In this document: piece by piece, positions 29,075 to 40,433 of the stretch
How positions within the stretch are numbered: position 1 is the first letter of the stretch
How the letters are laid out: each line of letters starts with the position of its first letter
DNA from: Symbiodinium natans
Taxonomy: Eukaryota; Sar; Dinophyceae; Suessiales; Symbiodiniaceae
Reading direction: 5' to 3'
DNA length: 64,000 nucleotides
Assembly (NCBI GenBank): GCA_905221605.1
Contig: CAJNDS010002088.1
Coordinates: forward strand, 231,001-295,000
Program-made: the position numbers and the translations under genes
Notes under the pieces: generated by a model
What the model was told of the DNA's origin: nothing
The model's database searches: none
The model's input: only the letters and a program-made list of their open reading frames with translations

Positions 29075-29560
29075 TTTAGGGTTTAGGGTTTAGGGTTTAG
29101 GGTTTAGGGTTTAGGGTTTTAGGGTTTAGGGTTTAGGATTTTGGGTTTAGGGTTTTGGGTTTAGGGAGCCCTTATAAGGGCTTCCGGGCTCAAGGTTTTG
29201 CAAAGGGCCCCTGTAAGGTTTTGATGGGGACCCTTCTAAGGCTTTGTGGGCTTAGGGCTTTAGGGCCTTAGTGGTCTAGGGCTTCAGGGTTTAGGGGTTT
29301 AGGGGTATGGGGTTTAGGGTTTTAGGGGTTCGTGTTCAGGGTTTACCGTAGGGCTTAGGGCAACCCTAAACCCCAAACCCTAAATTCAAACCCTTTGGGG
29401 TTCCGGGATGAGAGTTTAGGGTCCTCCTCCTAGAGAGAGCGCACCTGAGTCCGGATGAACCACCGCACCTGGCTGCACCCTGAACCCTAAACCCTACACT
29501 CTAAGCCCTAAACCCTAAACCCTAAACCCTCAATCCTCAACCCTCAACACTAAACCCCAC
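29075..29560. other. ITS and short unassigned blocks
   Basis: TTTAGGG units lie at 29065-29145 and CCCTAAA at 29485-29540. The short frame HLSPDEPPHLAAP ends in a stop near 29480. No gene is assigned. Confidence 0.4.
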
Positions 29561-29659
29561 AGCTCTTCCAGCTCTTGGTTCTTCACTTCCAGGAAAGCGT
29601 CCTGGATCGAACCTGCAGCCTCCGAGGTTTCGTCTTGATGCACAGCCTCCTGTCTGGAC
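29561..29659 (-). CDS. Exon-like block, helical acidic peptide
   Basis: On the minus strand CCCTAGGCAG|GTCC is an acceptor and GAGCT|GTGGGG a donor. The 99-bp block reads SRQEAVHQDETSEAAGSI and then QDAFLEVKNQELEELWG, a coiled-coil-like stretch. Flanking ITS is CCCTAAA upstream and TTTAGGG downstream on the plus strand. Confidence 0.38.
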
Positions 29660-29769
29660 CTGCCTAGGGTTTCGGGTTTAGGGTTTAGGGTTTCGGGTTT
29701 AGGGTTTAGGGTTTGGGGTTGGGGTTGGGGGTTTAAGGTCTAGGCTTTTAAAGCCCTAATTTTGGGCCT

Positions 29770-30030
29770 GAATTAGGCCACTGGGGGGATGGAGGGGGGG
29801 TCAGGAGTTGGATGGAGGGGGGGGCCAGGACTGGATGGAGGGGAGGTGGGTGGATGGGGGTTTGGGGTGCGGTTGTTTGGGGGAGGGGGGGGGGGGGGGG
29901 GGGGGGGGAGGGCTTTGGCACCCGAACGGAACCGAACCGAAAGCCGCAGCGAACCGCAAGCCGCAGCGAACCGCATGAACCGGAACCGTTCCAGAGCATG
30001 TACCGGAAACCGAAACGAACCTACGCGAAC
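29770..30030. repeat. G-rich tract, 24-G run and CCGAACCG repeats
   Basis: GGATGGAGGGG-type repeats lead into 24 consecutive G (29885-29908). A stretch rich in CGAACCG/GCCGCAGCGAACCGCA follows at about 29920-30025. Frames here are Pro-rich or Gly-rich artefacts. Confidence 0.7.
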
Positions 30031-31492
30031 CGTGGCCTTACTGGCTTTAGGGTTTATAGGGTTTATTGACTTGTCAGAAGGCGGCCATCCACTGGGTCTA
30101 AGCTAGACCCTAAACCCTAAACCCTAAAACCCAAAAACCCAAAACCCTGAACCCTAAACCCTAAAACCCTAAACCCCTAAACCCCTAAAACCGCAAACCC
30201 TAAGCCTTAAAACCCTACACAAACCTAAAAAAACTTGAAAAGCTATGACAATACTTATAAAACCCTGAAAAAAACTAGGAAAATACCTATACAAAACCCT
30301 CAAACAGCTAAGAAAATGCCTATAGAAACCTAATCAACACCCCCCAAAAACGGCCTGCCGAAGTGCCCAGGCGGGGGGCGCCCCCGCCGCGAGGTCCCGG
30401 CAGGATCACGGTCCTGTGTGTTTTTAGGGTTTAGGGTTTAGGTTTTGTTTTTTTGTTGTGGCATTTTGGGGTTTAGGGTTTAGGGTGTTTTTGGGTTTTT
30501 TTTTGTGGCATTTTTGGGCTTTTTAAAGAATGTTGAGTGATTTTTTGGGAATTGTTAGGTGTATTTTCAAGTGTTTTAGGGGTTTTAGGGTCATATAGGT
30601 ACATGTTTTAGTTTTGTTTTGGGGGGATTGTAAGTTTGTTTAGGTTTTTGGGTTTTTGGTTTTTTGCTTAGGGCTTTAGGGGTTTAGGGTTTTTGGGGTT
30701 TAGGCTTTTCGGGCGTTGGGGTTTTAAGTTTTTTTTCGGGGTTAGGGTTTAGGGTTTAGGGGTTGGGGTGTTAGGGTTTAGGGTTCAGGGGTTTAGGGTT
30801 TGGGGTTTCGGATTTACGGTGTAGGGGTTTCGGATTTTGGGCTTGGGAGGGTTTTGGGGGGAGCCCATGCGATTGCAGTATCTACAGATCGTATAATGAA
30901 GGGAGCCCCTCCCTGCGCCCAGGGAGCCCCAAAACCCTAAACCCCTAATCCAAAACCTATACCCTGAATAAGATTGGCAATCTACCGAAACCTATGTCTC
31001 GTAGCCATCGTAGCCAGAAGGAATGCTCACCTTTGTGGTTTACGTGCAGCTTGAAACCTGGAAACTAAGACAGCTGTCTGGAGGGCTGTATGTGGCTGTT
31101 GGGGGGGAGGGGGGGTAATCGAGGCTCTCTTGGTACAAACAACGGCTTTCGGTGCGTCAAATCAAGATTTGTGTTGTCTGATTTCCTTGCGCAAGGCAGG
31201 AAACAACAGGGCCCAGCTCTTGTAAGAAGGTTTACTTAACTAAGGAACATTATCAACCAAGGTTGCCCCAAAACATGAACCCTAGCTCCTAATCTACCCC
31301 CAAACCCCTAAACCCTAGTCCTAACACCTAAACCCCAAACCCCCTATGGTCCCCTAAACATTTCAGAATTATTTTGCTGAAGGTTTCACCCGAAACCCTA
31401 AGCCCTAAGCCCTAAACCCTAGCCCTAAACCCTAAACCCTAAACCCTAGCCCTAAACCCTAAACCCTCAACCCAGGGATGCTTTTCCTGTAG
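30030..31492. other. T- or A-rich ITS derivatives, no gene seen
   Basis: CCCTAAA derivatives lie at 30105-30210, A-rich sequence at 30210-30340 and T/G-rich sequence at 30420-30860. Two copies of a TTTTTTTGTGGCATTTT-like word flank TTTAGGG at 30447-30515. ITS lies at 31390-31470. One short GC-rich block at 30340-30415 is unassigned. Confidence 0.45.
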
Positions 31493-31586
31493 GTTTCTGG
31501 GGGGCCCCGGCTGGCTCTGCAGCGTACTCCGGAGAGCCGAGGCCCAGGAAGCTCCCAGCTGGAAAGTGGACGGCCTCGACTGCAGG
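31493..31586 (+). CDS. Exon-like block with good splice sites
   Basis: Acceptor CTTTTCCTGTAG|G with a pyrimidine tract and donor CTGCAGG|GTTAGGG provided by the telomeric repeat. The frame reads FLGGPGWLCSVLRRAEAQ and then EAPSWKVDGLDCR, 94 bp. The product is unknown. Among the short blocks this has one of the better junction pairs. Confidence 0.4.
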
Positions 31587-31601
31587 GTTAGGGTTTAGGG
31601 T

Positions 31602-31640
<39 letters not shown>

Positions 31641-31649
31641 GGTTTAGGG

Positions 31650-31940
31650 TTTAGGGTTGCTTTAAGTCGAAAACTTGAGGATGTTGGGCCCGAGTTCTTC
31701 TCCTGCTCAAGAAAAGCTTGCATGCCAGCCATTGCGGTAGAAACGACGGCCAGTTCCTCTGCCGGGACCTTCGAGGTCACCTCCTCCTCCCGCTTCTCAA
31801 CACAGACTGGCCAGGTGGAAGCTCAACGTGCCAAGTATGGGCAAGAATGCAGGGGCATCATCCACTAGCATGACATGGCGGTGCACCTCTTGGGGCTGCT
31901 TCTCTTCCTCAAGCCGTTCCTGTTTCTGCACATGATCATT
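31650..31940 (-). pseudogene. Gene remnant next to an introner
   Basis: On the minus strand, directly after the introner end (GCCAGTAAG), the frame reads NDHVQKQERLEEEKQPQEVH and later MLVDDAPAFLPILGTLSFH. Then, in another frame, it reads EEVTSKVPAEELAVVSTAM and later AFLEQEKNSGPTSSSFRLKA. Both parts look coding and are separated by a frame change near 31800. The first part is duplicated at 41899-42060. This is consistent with an exon preceded by an introner intron, later broken or spliced at 31779. The family is unknown. Confidence 0.5.
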
Positions 31941-32041
31941 CTTACTGGCCCAAAACCCAAGGAAACAAAAGTTTAAACTTTCAGAATAAACTACCTTATA
32001 AGCAGCCCAAAATTTGAAAAGTTGGGTTTTGAGCCAGAAAG
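31779..32041. repeat. 263-bp segmental duplicate (partner 41899-42161)
   Basis: The two segments are the same length and about 94 percent identical by eye, and both include an introner in the same place. At the 31779 side, similarity stops at GAGGAGGAG|GT on the minus strand. Confidence 0.85.
31941..32041. mobile_element. Introner-type MITE, 101 bp
   Basis: Ends CTTACTGGCCCAAAACCCAA and TTGGGTTTTGAGCCAGAAAG. It is flanked by CATT on both sides as the 4-bp target duplication. On the minus strand it would end in AG directly before a coding-like block. Confidence 0.93.
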
Positions 32042-32139
32042 CATTTAGTGTGAGTCGATGAACCACGGCTGATCACGGTTGCAACATCGATTCGGCCCTG
32101 GGACGTCGGAAGGCGATCCCCAAACCTCCCAAAGAGATT

Positions 32140-32275
32140 TATACCCCTTAGTTAAGCAATATACCTTTTTGAGCCTTAAAGGGGTTTAGGGTTTAGGGTT
32201 TAGGGTTTAGGGTTTAGGGTACTGATTTAAGGGACATTTCTTAATAAAGAGGTATTGGTCTCTGGCTTGCCAGGG
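32140..32275. mobile_element. Hairpin element (AGGTATTGG ends) with ITS inside
   Basis: AGAGATTTATACCCCTTAGT at the left and AGAGGTATTGGTCTCT at the right are imperfect inverted ends. Five TTTAGGG units sit in the middle. Related arms occur near 19861-19965 and 39395-39435. Confidence 0.5.
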
Positions 32276-32571
32276 CTAGAGCGTTTCTTGCCCTCGAGAG
32301 CGCCAGGACGAGCTCACCGATGCAGCGGATTTCTCTCTGGATTTCCGGAGCATCCTAAACACTAACCCTCAAACCCTAAACTCCAAACCCTAAACCCTTA
32401 ACTAGGTCCTCTCCGCTCCGGCTCGATTTGGTTCAGGGTGTAGGGTCTTGGTCCAGGGTTTCGGGTTTGGGGTTTAGGGTCCCGGGTGGTAGCCCTAAAC
32501 CCTAAACCCTAAACCCTAAACCCTAAACTTTAAACCTAAACCCTAAACCCTTTCGGGTTTCGGGTTTGGGG

Positions 32572-32664
32572 ATCCGTGACCTTGATGCATGCGCCGTGCA
32601 AAAGGTAGAGCCCGTGGCGATCGAAGGCGAAACACGAGGCAACCGGTGGAGGGACCCTGTTTAA
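32572..32664 (+). CDS. Possible terminal exon
   Basis: The frame reads IRDLDACAVQKVEPVAI and then EGETRGNRWRDPV to a TAA. It is flanked by CCCTAAA/TTTCGGG repeats. It is a short frame with no recognised family. Confidence 0.25.
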   Translation: MRDLDACAVQKVEPVAIEGETRGNRWRDPV

Positions 32665-32934
32665 GGGACCATAGGGGCTTAGGGTTTAGGGTTTAGGGGT
32701 TATACAAGGTACTAGTAACCCAGGAATAAACAGGAATCGAAACCCTGAAAAAAAAGGGAACACAGGCCTACTCTGAGTCCTAGGGTATATGCAGGGCTTA
32801 AGCCGCTTCCGCCAGCCTGCCCGCCATGCACATGCCAATCGTTTTTAAACCCTAAAACCCTAAAACCTAGCCCTAAACCCTAAACCCTAAACCCTAAACC
32901 CTAAACCCTAAACCCTAAACCCTAGTGGCTTTCG

Positions 32935-33036
32935 GTCGTGGGGCTTGGAAGGACCAGGACACTTCCGGAACCCACACAGAAACAGCAGAACTCCCCAAGC
33001 CCGACATCCTCAACTCGGGTGTAGAGGGTGCTACTT
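32935..33036 (+). CDS. Exon-like block
   Basis: After a CCCTAAA array and CCTAG, the frame reads VAFGRGAWKDQDTSGTHT and then ETAELPKPDILNSGVEG, and stops within the duplicated MITE head. Support is composition and openness only. Confidence 0.27.
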
Positions 33037-33226
33037 GAAGGCTCATGGTTTAGGGTTTAGGGTTTAGGGTCTACTTGAAGGTTCATGGTACTTACGAACC
33101 AGTTTTAACTGTACCTTATAACCCTACTTATAATACCCCTGAAGGGCCTTATAGGGGTTATCCCCATTATAAGTAGGGCTATAAGCCCAGTTCTAATTGG
33201 TTAGTAAGTACCATGAACCTTCAAGT
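33031..33226. mobile_element. Stem-loop MITE family A with duplicated head around ITS
   Basis: The full element is 33073-33226 (ACTTGAAGGTTCATGG to CCATGAACCTTCAAGT). Its first 18 bp also occur at 33031-33048, separated from the element by three TTTAGGG units. This is an ITS insertion with a direct duplication of its target. Confidence 0.85.
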
Positions 33227-33344
33227 AGGCTTGGGCTTTCTGGACTCAGGGCTCCTGATCCTAGGGTTTAGGGTTTAGGGTTTAGGGTTTAGGGTTTAGG
33301 GTTTAGGGTTAGGGTCTAAGATTCAGGGTTTAGGGTTTAGGGCT

Positions 33345-33409
33345 GGGTGTCCCGGCAAAACAGTCGTCGTAGCCCATGAGGCCGTCGCAGCGATCTGCAA
33401 GTATCGGAG
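33345..33409 (+). CDS. Exon-like block with P-loop-like motif and GTGAG donor
   Basis: The frame reads GCPGKTVVVAHEAVAAICKY and runs to CGGAG|GTGAGAG, a canonical GT donor. GxPGKT followed by hydrophobic residues resembles a Walker A loop (usual form GxxxxGKT), but the preceding residues lie across an upstream junction in telomeric repeat, so this is only suggestive of an NTPase. Confidence 0.35.
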
Positions 33410-33964
33410 GTGAGAGCTTGAAGAAGCTTACTGGGTCTCAGTCCTGCTGGTTAAGGCTTAGGGTTTAGGGTGTAGGGTTTAGGGTTTAGGGTTTAGGGTT
33501 TAGGGCTTACGGTTTAAGGTCCGGTTCTTCAACTTCGATTCAAATTGGCATTGGGAAGTAGGGTTTTATTCGCATCCCCCCCCCCCCCCCCGTGAAACCT
33601 TTCAAGGGACTATATTGGAAACCTTATAGCTCCTTAGCAAGCTTAGCCCTGGGTTTAGAGCTTATAGGGCTGAGGTTTAGGGTTTAGGATTTAGGCTTTA
33701 GGGATACCCTTGGCGGTTCCTATCAGAAGCACATAACCTCTGGGTGAATAAGGGGTACCCCTATTTGGGGAGTGTGAGGCTTGAGGACAGAGCGTCGAGG
33801 CCCTGAGGTTCCGACTCGAGTTCTAAGCCTCCAAACAAAAGCCCTGCGACCCTGGAGCCCGCTTTCAACAGCCTAAACCCTAAACCTTCAACCCTAAACC
33901 CTAAGCCCTAAACCCTAAACCGGATTTTTTCGGTTTAGGGTGCTTGGGCCATTGGTGATGCCAC

Positions 33965-34168
33965 TCAAGAGGGCAGCACCAATTGCAGGGGTGCTCTGCA
34001 CTCTGACATGGCCCCTCTTTGCTTTTCCTTCTCCTTGTCGGTCGACGTCGGCCCCACATGAACCCAGTACCTGGTGCTTTCCGGGTCCTGTGGACCATCG
34101 GGGTCCGGGTCCCCGCCGTTCCTCACCACAGACTCGACTTCATCCTTGTCTGCGACGACATAATGTAT
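33965..34168 (-). CDS. Hypothetical acidic exon
   Basis: A 67-codon frame on the minus strand ends in TGA at 33965-33967. It reads VVADKDEVESVVRNGGDPD and then STRYWVHVGPTSTDKEKEKQ before the stop. There is no Met near its start, so an upstream exon would be needed. No domain is recognised. Confidence 0.35.
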   Translation of the reverse strand: MHYVVADKDEVESVVRNGGDPDPDGPQDPESTRYWVHVGPTSTDKEKEKQRGAMSECRAPLQLVLPS

Positions 34169-34586
34169 TCACATGCTTCGCATGCAACGCTCACATCTCG
34201 GAACGAGGCTCGTGGAAAAGTTCTCTCATCGGTTGAGGGTTTGCGGTTTAGTGTCTAGGGTTCGTCACAGTACTGGGAATGCAGTAAGGACCTCACCCGG
34301 TTTCCCAGTAACCGAAGGATCAGAGAAAGGGTGACAAGTCATGGGGTTTGGCTTTAGGGTTCAGAGACTCGGGAACGCTGAACCCGAAAAAACAGTGAGG
34401 GTCACACCGCGCTGGCAGGCCGCGACTGTCCATCCCAGGACAGGATAATATCTTCCTAAGGGCCTACGTGCTGACATAGTACTCACTGTCCGCTTGTGCC
34501 CCAAAGTCATTCTACAAGTGCTTTAAAAAAGACGTTTTTTCTAAGCTCTTAATCCTAAACTCCCTAAACCCTACACCCATTCTCAC
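34169..34586. other. Unique sequence, no gene seen
   Basis: Short telomere-like words only. It contains an imperfect inverted repeat around CACCCGGTTTCCC. No open frame is worth calling. Confidence 0.4.
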
Positions 34587-34674
34587 TTTGTGCGGCCTGC
34601 ATCGGCCGGAACTCGATGTCGGACAGGGGCTTGTTCTTGATCTGCCGGTAGTTGGCCTTGTGGAACTTTGTTGC
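34587..34674 (-). CDS. Exon-like block with GTGAGA donor
   Basis: The minus strand reads ATKFHKANYRQIKNKPLSDI and then EFRPMQAAQ and meets CAAA|GTGAGAATG, a canonical donor. Codons end mostly in G or C. ITS lies just upstream on the coding strand. The family is unknown. Confidence 0.38.
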
Positions 34675-37600
34675 GGTTTAGGGTTTAGGGTTTAGGGTTT
34701 AGGGCTTAGGGTTTAGGGTTTGGGGTTTGGGGTTTGGGGTTCGGGGTTTGGGGTTTAGGGTTTAGGGTTCAGGTGTAGAACGGGCATTGTCGGGGTTAGG
34801 CTTTATATAGGGCTTGGTGGCTAAGGGCATAATTCTGGGTTGAGGGTTCAGGGTTTGGGGTTTTACAACTCTGCTCTTCTTGGGATTATGAGAGTGGATG
34901 GTGTTGGTAATTCTCTAGCCTCCGGTATTCGCAAACAAAATTGAAAAGAATGGCTCCACGGTCACGGTTCGAAGCGGCCAGCCTAATTTATCCTAGCAAG
35001 GGCTCAGGGCCCAAAACCTGATACAACATCCTGCATAGGTCCTCGTATGCCCAATATGACAAATTCCCTCTAAGCCCCAATCAGTCACCAATCCACATCA
35101 CGGAAGGTACCTAACCCCCATGAACCCCCCACCCTTAGGAACCCTAAACCCTAAACCCTAAACCCCAAACCCTAAACCCCAAACCCTAAACCCTAAACCC
35201 TTAAGAACCCTAAACCCTAATTAATCCCTAAACCCCAAACCCTAAACCCTAAACCTTACTGGACCCTAACTCCACGAATGACACATAACCTGAAATCCTG
35301 AACGCTGTAATTGGAACAGACCCGAAACCCTTGATCCTCTTCTTGCACCCCTAAACCCCAAAAACCTTAATCCCCTAAACCCTAAAATCATAAAAATCCT
35401 AAGGCCCGAAACCCAAATGTGGTCCTTCAGTCTTGGGTCCCATGCGGATTTTCTTGCCAGCGCCATCAGAAGCTGCCTCAGGCGATGCCCTCCAACAGCC
35501 TAAACCTCAAAAAAACAAAAACAAAACTACCCAGGTTTTAGTTGCCCCAATTCCTGAAGCCGTTTAGGGACGACCCTGAAACATTGCACTTCTGCCCTCT
35601 GGATGAAGCTTAGGGTCTATAGGGTTGTGAAGGTTCAGCTTCATCAGCAGCAACGGCGACAGCAAGAAAAAACTCAGAAGGCGTTGCATAGCCTTCTGTG
35701 TCCCGCACCCTGTTTCCCTTTAGGGTTTAGGGTTTAGGGTTTAGGGTTTGGGGTTTAGGGTTTTGGGTTCAGGGTTTCTAGAATTTGTTGCTAAACGGTC
35801 GCAAGCACAAGGCTTTTCGGGCAGGGAAGAAACACACAGAGTCTTTGTTGGTTTTGTGACAATCACGACTTGTTTGGAAGCCCAAATCATCCTTAGCATG
35901 ACGTGTGTCGGGTGCTGGACTCTCTGAAAAAGCACGTGGGGAAAACGCAGGGTTGCAAAGAACCCAGAGCCAAAATTCCTTGAGCCCAACGCCCTTATAG
36001 CCACTTTCCGGCTCGCTTGTGCGTTGTCGGGCCGTGTTGGCCTGACTACGAAGAACGAAGCATGCTCTTAACCATGGCTGCTGCGAACACACAGCCCTAA
36101 GCCAGAGACGCTAGAAAGCTTAATCCCTAAACCTTCTAGACCTTCCACAGCTTGAAAATCTCTGAAACCTTCTAAAGATTCTAGACCACCCTAAGCCCGA
36201 AACCCTAATCCCTAAACCCGAAACCCCAAACTTTCAAAACCCGAATCCCTAAACCTTCTAAAGCCTAAACCCTAAGATGAGAACTTGGGTTGGCATCCTG
36301 AAGTTTAGGGTTTCGGGTTTAGGGTTTAGGGTTTAGGGTTCTGAAGGAAGCTTGTGACGGGGTACCATAAACCAATTTTCTCAACCCTGGGCCGTAAAGT
36401 CTAACCCCTCCAGACCCCAAACCCTGTTTACGATTCTCCATCTATTCTGGGTTTAGGGTTTAGGGTTTAGGGTTTAGGGTTTAGGGTTTAGGGTTTAGGG
36501 TTTAGGGCTTCGGGTCTAGTTGTCAAGCCAGGCCCCCCGCAACATCGCCGGAAGAAAGTTCCGCCTCAGAAGGGGACCGAGGCAGGGGCCTCCCCCCCTA
36601 AAATCCATGAACCCCAACCACTTTAGGGTTTAGGGTTTAGGGTTTAAGGTTTAGGGTTTAGGGTTTAGGGTTTAGGGTTGAGGGTTGAGGGTTGAGGGTT
36701 GAGGGCTGAGGGTTTATAAATCCTGACACCTCGGCCCTGAACCGCACAGGGAGGGTTCTTCTCACTGCTTGAGGCGCTTCTGACCGTAAGGGTTAATTAG
36801 GGTTTGGTTTAGGGCTTTGGGGGGTTCGGGCTTAAAAAATCCCTAAACCCTAGACCCTAAACCCTAAACCCTCAACCCTAAACCCTAAACCGCAGGGGGT
36901 TTAGGGTTTAGGATTTAGGGCCCGCCTCCCGGGGAAGGCACCGGGCCTCTGATTCCCTGAGGTCTTCTTCAGGCTCGGGCTCCGAACCCTTACATACTTC
37001 TCCAATAACCAGGGGAAAAAAGGGTTAAACTTTATTCTTTCCTACGAAATAACTAGTGGCTAAGGAAGCTTAAAGCCTAAACTTATAAAACCTACATTGC
37101 CCTTAGGCAATTGGGGGCCCTGGGGGCCTGAAACCCGAAGAAAAGCTGCAAGGCCCCAAGAAATCTGACCTTAAACCCTAAACTAACCCCTAAATCCTGA
37201 ACTCCAACTTCAGATGCCTGCTTTTCTCTTGGGTACGGACCTCGCTTGAGCGTTCTGGTGTGGGTGCGATGGCTCATAGAACCGTGCAAAACAAGCAGTA
37301 ACTACAAAAACAAGAACGAACAGATCTAGGAGCGCCAAGGGTGTTGGCGAGTTCACGTTTTGCTTCCGGGATTGATGCCATCCTATCCTCTAACCGGCCC
37401 TACCCCGTAAAACACATGTCTATCCGAGAAGGGCGTCGGGATTTCGCCGATCCGCACAGATCGGCGCGCCTCCTAGATCCTAAAATCTTAAACCCTTAGG
37501 CCCTGAACCCTAACTAAACCCTAATTCTTAAACCCCGAGGCACTAAGACCCTGACCCTAAACCCTTAAGCCCTGAACCCTTCAACCCGAAACCCTAAGCC

Positions 37601-37974
37601 ACGAAGCTGAGACCCAGGCTCGTGCTCGGCCTTTCCACCGAGCCGCGCACAGATGTCTGCCTGGGAGGAGGAAAGAACTCTCCACCACATCCTAAGGCCT
37701 AAGCCCCAAAACCCTAAACCAAAAACCCTAAACCCTAAACCCTAAGGGTCTTTGGCCTAAACCCCACCCTAAACCCTAAACCCTAAACCCTGGTTTCGGG
37801 GCTTATTTTGGGTCGTAGAGTTTCGGGGCTGCGGTGTTGCTTGATTGGAAACGCAGTCACCAAATCTAAGTGCTTGACTGCGGTCCAAATCAAGACTCAA
37901 TCAAGCAAGCTCAGGGAGGAACCCTCGCTTGGGAATAGGCGGAATAGGGTTTAGGGTTTAGGGTTTAGGGTTGC
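34675..37974. other. ITS, degenerate repeats and unassigned blocks
   Basis: ITS clusters lie at 34677-34770, 35137-35255, 35718-35765, 36305-36340, 36450-36508 and 36620-36710. Unique stretches (35770-36095, 37230-37470) have frames up to 104 codons with no family. A short frame SHEAETQARARPFHRAAHRC near 37600-37690 ends in a stop and might be an exon. A perfect small palindrome-like motif, CCGATCCGCACAGATCGG, lies at about 37447. Confidence 0.4.
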
Positions 37975-38118
37975 CGCGCTGCAAACTATACAGACCAGCC
38001 AGCCTGTGCGCACAACCCACTGCCAGGACCCACACCACGCCCAGGCCAAAGCCAAGCAAAAGCCCAAGCAGAAACCCAAGCGATGGTTCAAGCATGTAAC
38101 TGCCTACTACGCAGACAG
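37975..38118 (+). CDS. Exon-like block, Lys/Gln-rich
   Basis: The frame reads LQTIQTSQPVRTTHCQDPH and then AKAKQKPKQKPKRWFKHV and TAYYADS. It lies between TTTAGGG on the left and CCCTAAA on the right. A second short frame (RAILRGVSLSTALLCTAGAY) at about 38213-38278 could be the next exon after an ITS-filled intron of about 95 bp. Confidence 0.33.
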
Positions 38119-38469
38119 CCTAAACCCTAAACCCTAAACCCCAAACCCCCAACCCTAAACCCTAAACCCTAAACCCTAAACCCTAAACCCTAAACCCTAA
38201 ACCCTAAGCTGAGGGCCATTCTTCGAGGTGTGAGCCTGTCTACTGCACTCCTATGCACTGCCGGGGCCTACGGCTGCCTAAACCCTAAACCCTAAACCCT
38301 AAACCCTAAACCCTAAACCCTAAACCCCAAAGGCAAATTGGCAACTAAGGCATGCTGACGCTTGGTCTGCCACTCGTGTTTCTTTGTCTGAAGAAGTGTT
38401 TTGTGAGCCTTTCATATCTTTGTCAGGAGCCAAAACCCTTATTGGCGTTTGGGTATGTTTCCCGATAAC

Positions 38470-38582
38470 TTGGGATGTTCCTCCTTATTCTAACAATCCC
38501 TAATAGGGACTATAATGGGGGGGGGGGGGTGCTGAAATCCCTGTTAAGGACTCGATAGAATAAGGGGCAACAAACATCCCAA
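38470..38582. mobile_element. Stem-loop MITE, family B
   Basis: Ends TTGGGATGTTCCTCCTTATT and AAACATCCCAA; the interior words CTAACAATCCCTAATAGGGA and GGACTCGATAG pair partly. A run of G (about 38517-38529) sits in the middle. Other copies are at 49314, 55845, 57805 and 61185. Confidence 0.8.
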
Positions 38583-38841
38583 TATGAAACCCTCAGACGC
38601 TAAACCCTAAACCCTAAACCCTAAACCCTAAACCCTAAACCCTCAACCCCAAACCCTAAACCCTAAACCCTAAACCCTCAACCCCAAACCCTAAACCCTA
38701 AACCCTCAACCCTCAACCCTAAACCCTAAACCCTAAACCCTAAACCCCTAAACCCCTAAACCCTAAGGAACACGTGACACCGGGGCCATGGCAATGCGGC
38801 CCGGTGCCTGCGGCCACAGCGAGAGGCTTGGCTTCTGTGAG

Positions 38842-39075
38842 GGTTTAGGGTTTAGGGTTTAGGGTTTAGGGTTTGAGGGGTTTGAGGGGTTTGAGGGTTT
38901 AGGGGGTTTGAGGGTTTAGGGGGTTTGAGGGTTTGAGGGGTTTAGGGGGTTTGAGGGTTTGAGGGGTTTAGGGGGTTTGAGGGGTTTGAGGGGTTTGAGG
39001 GGTTTCAGGGGTTTGAGGGGTTGAGGGGTTGAGGGTTTGAGGGGTTTGAGGGTTTGGGGGGTTTGAGGGTTTAGG
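38842..39075. repeat. TTTGAGGGG minisatellite
   Basis: Four TTTAGGG units pass into about 18 variable 9-10 bp units of the TTTGAGGGG type, a diverged telomeric derivative. Confidence 0.85.
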
Positions 39076-39079
39076 GTTA

Positions 39080-40433
39080 GTAAAGCTGTAGGGCTTAGGG
39101 CTTGCGACGTTGGGGTATAGAATCTGGAACCTTGCGGTGTAGGCGGCGATGGCTTTGTGGGGGTTGAGTTCTATGGATACTTTCCGAAGTGCCTTCTAGG
39201 CTGGCCCGTTAAAGCAATTAAAAGCATTCAACAAAATCATCCTCTTAAACCCGATACGGAAGGCTTCTACAACTGGAAGCGTGTCAAGGTGCTGAGGGAT
39301 ATAGATGGGAAATATAAATGAAGGTCTATGGGGCGAAACGTGCCCGTCTGAAATAACATCCAAACAGGTGTCAGGTGTTTTCGCGACTCTTACTTTGACC
39401 CTACCCAAAAGAGCCCAATACCCCTTGACTAAGCAATATACTTGATCCACATGCGGGCACCTTGGTATGATCCAAGGAATATTTCCCAAAACCCTCAACC
39501 CTAGGCCCGAAACCTAAACCCTAAACCCTAAACCCAGGTAAACTGCTTTGATCTTTTGGCAAACCCCCAACCCCAAAACCCGTCATTTACTAGGCTGCCC
39601 AGTAACCAAGGCTTAAAAAGGGTGCCTTTTTTGGCTTAAAGGGGTTTATAAGGGAACCTAAACCCCCCCCCCCCCCCCAAAAAAAAAAAAAAAAAGGAAT
39701 AAGGGCACTACTGGGCATCCTAGTTTAATCTGCGAAGTGCAGGAGTGCTTGCACCGAGAAAGGTGTCACGTGCGAGGCTTTACATTGCGTGCCTCCTCCC
39801 ACTTTGCTTGAGCCCAAATTCTACACCCTAAGCCTGATCCCAAACACTACAACCCTAAACCCGGGCAACTGAAAAAACCAAACACCAAACCCTACAACCC
39901 CAAACCCCATAACCTTAAACCCTAAACCCCGAACCCTAAACCCCCAAACCCTAAACCCTGATCAGATGTGCCTCCAAACTCAGCTGAGTCTCGAAGAAGT
40001 TTCGGGCCTAGGGCCGCTGCGTTCAAGGGCTTGAGGTTGGGAGGAAACCCTAAACCTTAAATCCTAAACCCTGAGCCCTAAGTCCTAAACCCTAAATCCC
40101 AAACCCTACCTTCTTCCTAAGCTCAACACCATGAATCCACACTCTCGAAACCCTAAAGGCCCTCAACCCTCAAACCCACCCCAGAAAGACGGGTTTAGGG
40201 TTTAGGGGTTTAGGGCTTTAGGGCTTTAGGGGTTTAGGGGCTTAGGGTTTAGGGTTTAGGGTTTACAGATGTTTTTGTCTCAAAACTTCTTGGGTCGTAC
40301 CACCTGCACCCTAAGCCCTAAACCCTACACCCTAAGCCCAAACGCTGAACCCTACAGACAAAGGCCTGAACCCCAAACCAGGGCCCAAAGCACATGCATT
40401 CAACACACGGGCGAGCAACAGCTCTTCGGGCGG
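39080..40433. other. Repeat-rich, no confident gene
   Basis: A 100-codon frame on the minus strand (39498-39196) is present but overlaps a hairpin element end (GCCCAATACCCCTTGACTAA). A family-like hairpin at about 39600-39724 carries a C/A homopolymer block. ITS lies at 39910-39960 and 40190-40265. Confidence 0.4.

Noticed and set aside
29748-29999. Proline-rich protein on the minus strand
   Set aside because: Produced by a 24-base G run and G-rich repeats, not by coding selection.
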